Origin: JBNKFQ01 sp050289385
Lineage (GTDB): Bacteria > Pseudomonadota > Gammaproteobacteria > Pseudomonadales > Porticoccaceae
Direction of reading: 5' to 3'
Assembly (NCBI GenBank): GCA_050289385.1
Contig: JBNKFQ010000100.1
Span: forward strand, 1-14,390
Length of the DNA: 14,390 nucleotides
Both the position numbers and the translations under genes were made by a program. This document shows positions 12,332 to 14,390 of this stretch, one piece after another (the stretch's first letter is position 1; each line of letters begins with the position of its first letter). The notes beneath the pieces were generated by a model. That model searched no databases. It was not told the origin of the DNA and was given only the letters and a program-made list of their open reading frames with translations.

Positions 12332-14390
12332 TCACGGGTAAACGACCTGGTTGGTCCCAAGGCCGGGGCCATAAACCAGTGCATTCAGTAACAATCGATT
12401 GGTTGCCAACGTCGAACCTCGGAACACCGGCTGGCTGGCAAACAGTATAATTTGTCCGTTTCCTTTTTGTTCGCGGGTAAGGTATGCCGAATTGGCAATT
12501 CTCTGACCCGCTTCTGGCCATAGTAAGCCACTCATTCTCAACTTCAGCTCATATTCGTCTGGTAAATTCGACCAACCAGTTTTTCGGGAAATTGGCTGAT
12601 CATTGAAAGAAGCAGAAATTTTGCGCCATACATTTCGATCCAGTTTTCGGTAAACACCCATTCGGACAACGGCTTCGGACTTGTCATCCGACATCAGCAC
12701 CGGATTGTTGGCAACCAGAACCGGCAACATTTGTGGCGAACCAAACGTCAACCAGTGTTTCTGATCGGTTCTGGCCGCCACAATGGCGCCCGACGGAGAG
12801 AACCTGCTTAGCCATTCTTCCTGTTTTTTGAGTGTTTCTTCCGACTCTGCTTCCGCAAAATTACTCCATGGGTAAGCAATTTCCTCAGCGACGTTGTGAT
12901 CCCATACGCGCTGAATTTGCGGGTAGTTGTCTTGTTGCGCCAACCACTCTCGCTGCAGAGACACATTATATTTGTCAATTTCTTTAAACGAATCACCCAG
13001 CGTGCGCACATTGCTAAACTCTGCTTCCGGGTTAACCAAAGACGGAATGGAGCCATCAATTGCAATCAGTGTACCGCCAGCTTCAACCCATTTGCTCAGC
13101 GCAGACAACTGATTTTTATCCAGCGGTTTTGACGAATCCGGCATAACCAGAGTGTTATAACGCCTTAAATCTCTGGATCCAATGTCGTCAATATTCAGAT
13201 GAGAATGCCGAATCCCCAGGTTTGAATCAATTGAGTGCCATATCGAGCCGTAGTCATACGAGTTAACGCTACCATGAGACAAGAGTGCAATTTGCGGCCG
13301 CTGCAGCAAACGAAAATGAGAACCGCCAATATCCGGCAGGTCGCCCTCACCCAGCCCCTCGCCAATCGCAATAGCGGATACCGCAACTTCCCGAGCGGTG
13401 ACGTTTACCAGCGAATCCAGGTTGCCATTAAAATTTTTGTTGTCGTATTTATAGACAACCACCGAACCACGCGTAAAAGAATGACCATCCAGCACTGCGT
13501 CTTCATCAACAACCCTGACTTTGACACCCTGTTCCATAAGTCGCGCAGCAAAACCAACCGAGGCGTCATCTTCGCCGTCTACAATATAGGCAATAAAATT
13601 ACCGCCGCCTTTTATAACGGCTGGAGCGGGGTCCGCTTCCTTATACACTTTAATATTTGAGTCAATAAAGCGGGGGATGGTGTACGCCTCCACGCCGTGC
13701 ATCATGGTCAGGTTCCACGCTGTGGTGTCGTACATAATACTGGACCCATCACGCAACACCTTTTGCCTTTCCCTGACCAAAACTGCGTCGTCAATTTCCA
13801 CATCAAATTCCAGCATTGCAGACAACAGGCGTGCTTCGGGCTGACGGTTTCTGATAATCAAACTGCCTTTTGGCAAGTTGGCCTTAACGGTCTCACCCAG
13901 TTGATTAACGGCGTCGCCATAAGTCTGGTCAGATGTGGTTACAAATAACTCAAAGCCTTGCAATTGCATCAAACGAACAAACCGCAACCATCGACTGACA
14001 TTTTTCCCACGAGGTATTGCATAGGAAATATCGGCATACTTGCTGCTCGCCGAAATAACTTTTTGTCTGTCGGCAAGAAAATCACGATAAATATCTTTGG
14101 AATTTTTTACCAGTGTTTTCAGATTGGTCAAGGTGCTCGTTAATTGGTGATGAACGGCTTCAGAGTAAGTTAACACACGACCATTGACTTGCCTTACTCC
14201 GTCTTCATTGACACTGGCCTGCTCGTAAAGAATGTGAATACTGCCACGGAATTCAGAGTAGCTTGAATACCCCGGATACAATTTTTCAAACCATTCCCCG
14301 GTATAGTAGGGCCAGCCTTGCTGATCAAACGCAGACGCCTGGTCGTTGGCAAAAACATTGCTCCATTTTTTCATTGTCGGAGCCAGATTC
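12332..14390 (-). CDS. M14-family zinc carboxypeptidase, C-terminal part (5' end outside window)
   Basis: The frame stays open to the window edge (NLAPT before Met at 14374), so this is the C-terminal part of a longer protein; ATG 14374 is not its start. The sequence FANDQASAFDQQGWPYYTGEW (7-27 from that Met, in part), with PGY and ILYEQAS soon after, is characteristic of a group of large bacterial M14 peptidases. The zinc ligands (HxxE...H) should lie in the missing part, and Glu51 in LYEQA may be the catalytic glutamate (inference). A family segment YDTTAWNL is at 215-222. From about 359 to 445 a Rossmann-like domain (IALLSHGS, YNTLVMPDSS, GGTLIAIDG) resembles class I glutamine amidotransferases but lacks an evident catalytic cysteine. 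It is probably exported, cleaving peptides. It is the first visible gene of the minus-strand series leading to the TonB receptor. Confidence 0.82.
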   Translation of the reverse strand, partial: NLAPTMKKWSNVFANDQASAFDQQGWPYYTGEWFEKLYPGYSSYSEFRGSIHILYEQASVNEDGVRQVNGRVLTYSEAVHHQLTSTLTNLKTLVKNSKDIYRDFLADRQKVISASSKYADISYAIPRGKNVSRWLRFVRLMQLQGFELFVTTSDQTYGDAVNQLGETVKANLPKGSLIIRNRQPEARLLSAMLEFDVEIDDAVLVRERQKVLRDGSSIMYDTTAWNLTMMHGVEAYTIPRFIDSNIKVYKEADPAPAVIKGGGNFIAYIVDGEDDASVGFAARLMEQGVKVRVVDEDAVLDGHSFTRGSVVVYKYDNKNFNGNLDSLVNVTAREVAVSAIAIGEGLGEGDLPDIGGSHFRLLQRPQIALLSHGSVNSYDYGSIWHSIDSNLGIRHSHLNIDDIGSRDLRRYNTLVMPDSSKPLDKNQLSALSKWVEAGGTLIAIDGSIPSLVNPEAEFSNVRTLGDSFKEIDKYNVSLQREWLAQQDNYPQIQRVWDHNVAEEIAYPWSNFAEAESEETLKKQEEWLSRFSPSGAIVAARTDQKHWLTFGSPQMLPVLVANNPVLMSDDKSEAVVRMGVYRKLDRNVWRKISASFNDQPISRKTGWSNLPDEYELKLRMSGLLWPEAGQRIANSAYLTREQKGNGQIILFASQPVFRGSTLATNRLLLNALVYGPGLGTNQVVYP

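Overview
The window looks like chromosomal DNA from a marine or environmental gammaproteobacterium. That placement is an inference. It rests on moderate GC by eye, the mix of a TRAP carrier, secreted hydrolases and a FecI/FecR/TonB-receptor module, and the style of the proteins. A Cellvibrionales-like origin is possible but cannot be proved here. There are ten protein genes. No tRNA, rRNA, CRISPR array, transposase or phage gene is visible.

Left part, + strand (1-4478): a TRAP transporter large permease, a LysR regulator 33 bp downstream, and a small secreted alpha/beta hydrolase starting 2 bp after the LysR stop. These three probably form one operon. After a 137-bp gap with its own promoter-like sequence comes a secreted esterase of the hormone-sensitive-lipase type. 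A simple reading is that exported hydrolases release small acids from esters or amides and the TRAP system imports them under LysR control. The substrate is unknown.

Middle (4479-6041): a stand-alone AAA ATPase of the DUF4143 class. Its promoter sits in a dense set of direct repeats and palindromes, including a 27-bp palindrome with one mismatched pair. It converges on the next gene, and a strong hairpin terminator for the minus-strand unit lies between them.

Right part, - strand (6008-14390), in transcription order: the 3' part of an M14-type zinc carboxypeptidase with a Rossmann/amidotransferase-like tail (its 5' end is outside the window), a secreted esterase with C-terminal TPRs, an ECF sigma factor of the FecI type, a FecR anti-sigma regulator (4-bp ATGA overlap), and a TonB-dependent receptor with an N-terminal STN signalling domain. 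The last three form a complete surface-signalling module: ligand on receptor, STN to FecR, FecR to sigma, sigma to promoter. The two hydrolases upstream suggest that the imported ligand is also cleaved, for example a siderophore ester or a peptide. This is inference.

The most unusual DNA feature is a family of 7-bp tandem repeats, T(C/T)GGAAG. Seven perfect copies lie 8 bp past the fecR stop, four imperfect copies lie further on in inverted orientation, and six perfect copies of a one-base variant lie upstream of the sigma gene, also inverted. The sigma/anti-sigma pair is therefore bracketed by heptamer arrays. I did not find a clearly new multi-gene system. This bracketed module and the operator cluster of the ATPase gene are the best leads.
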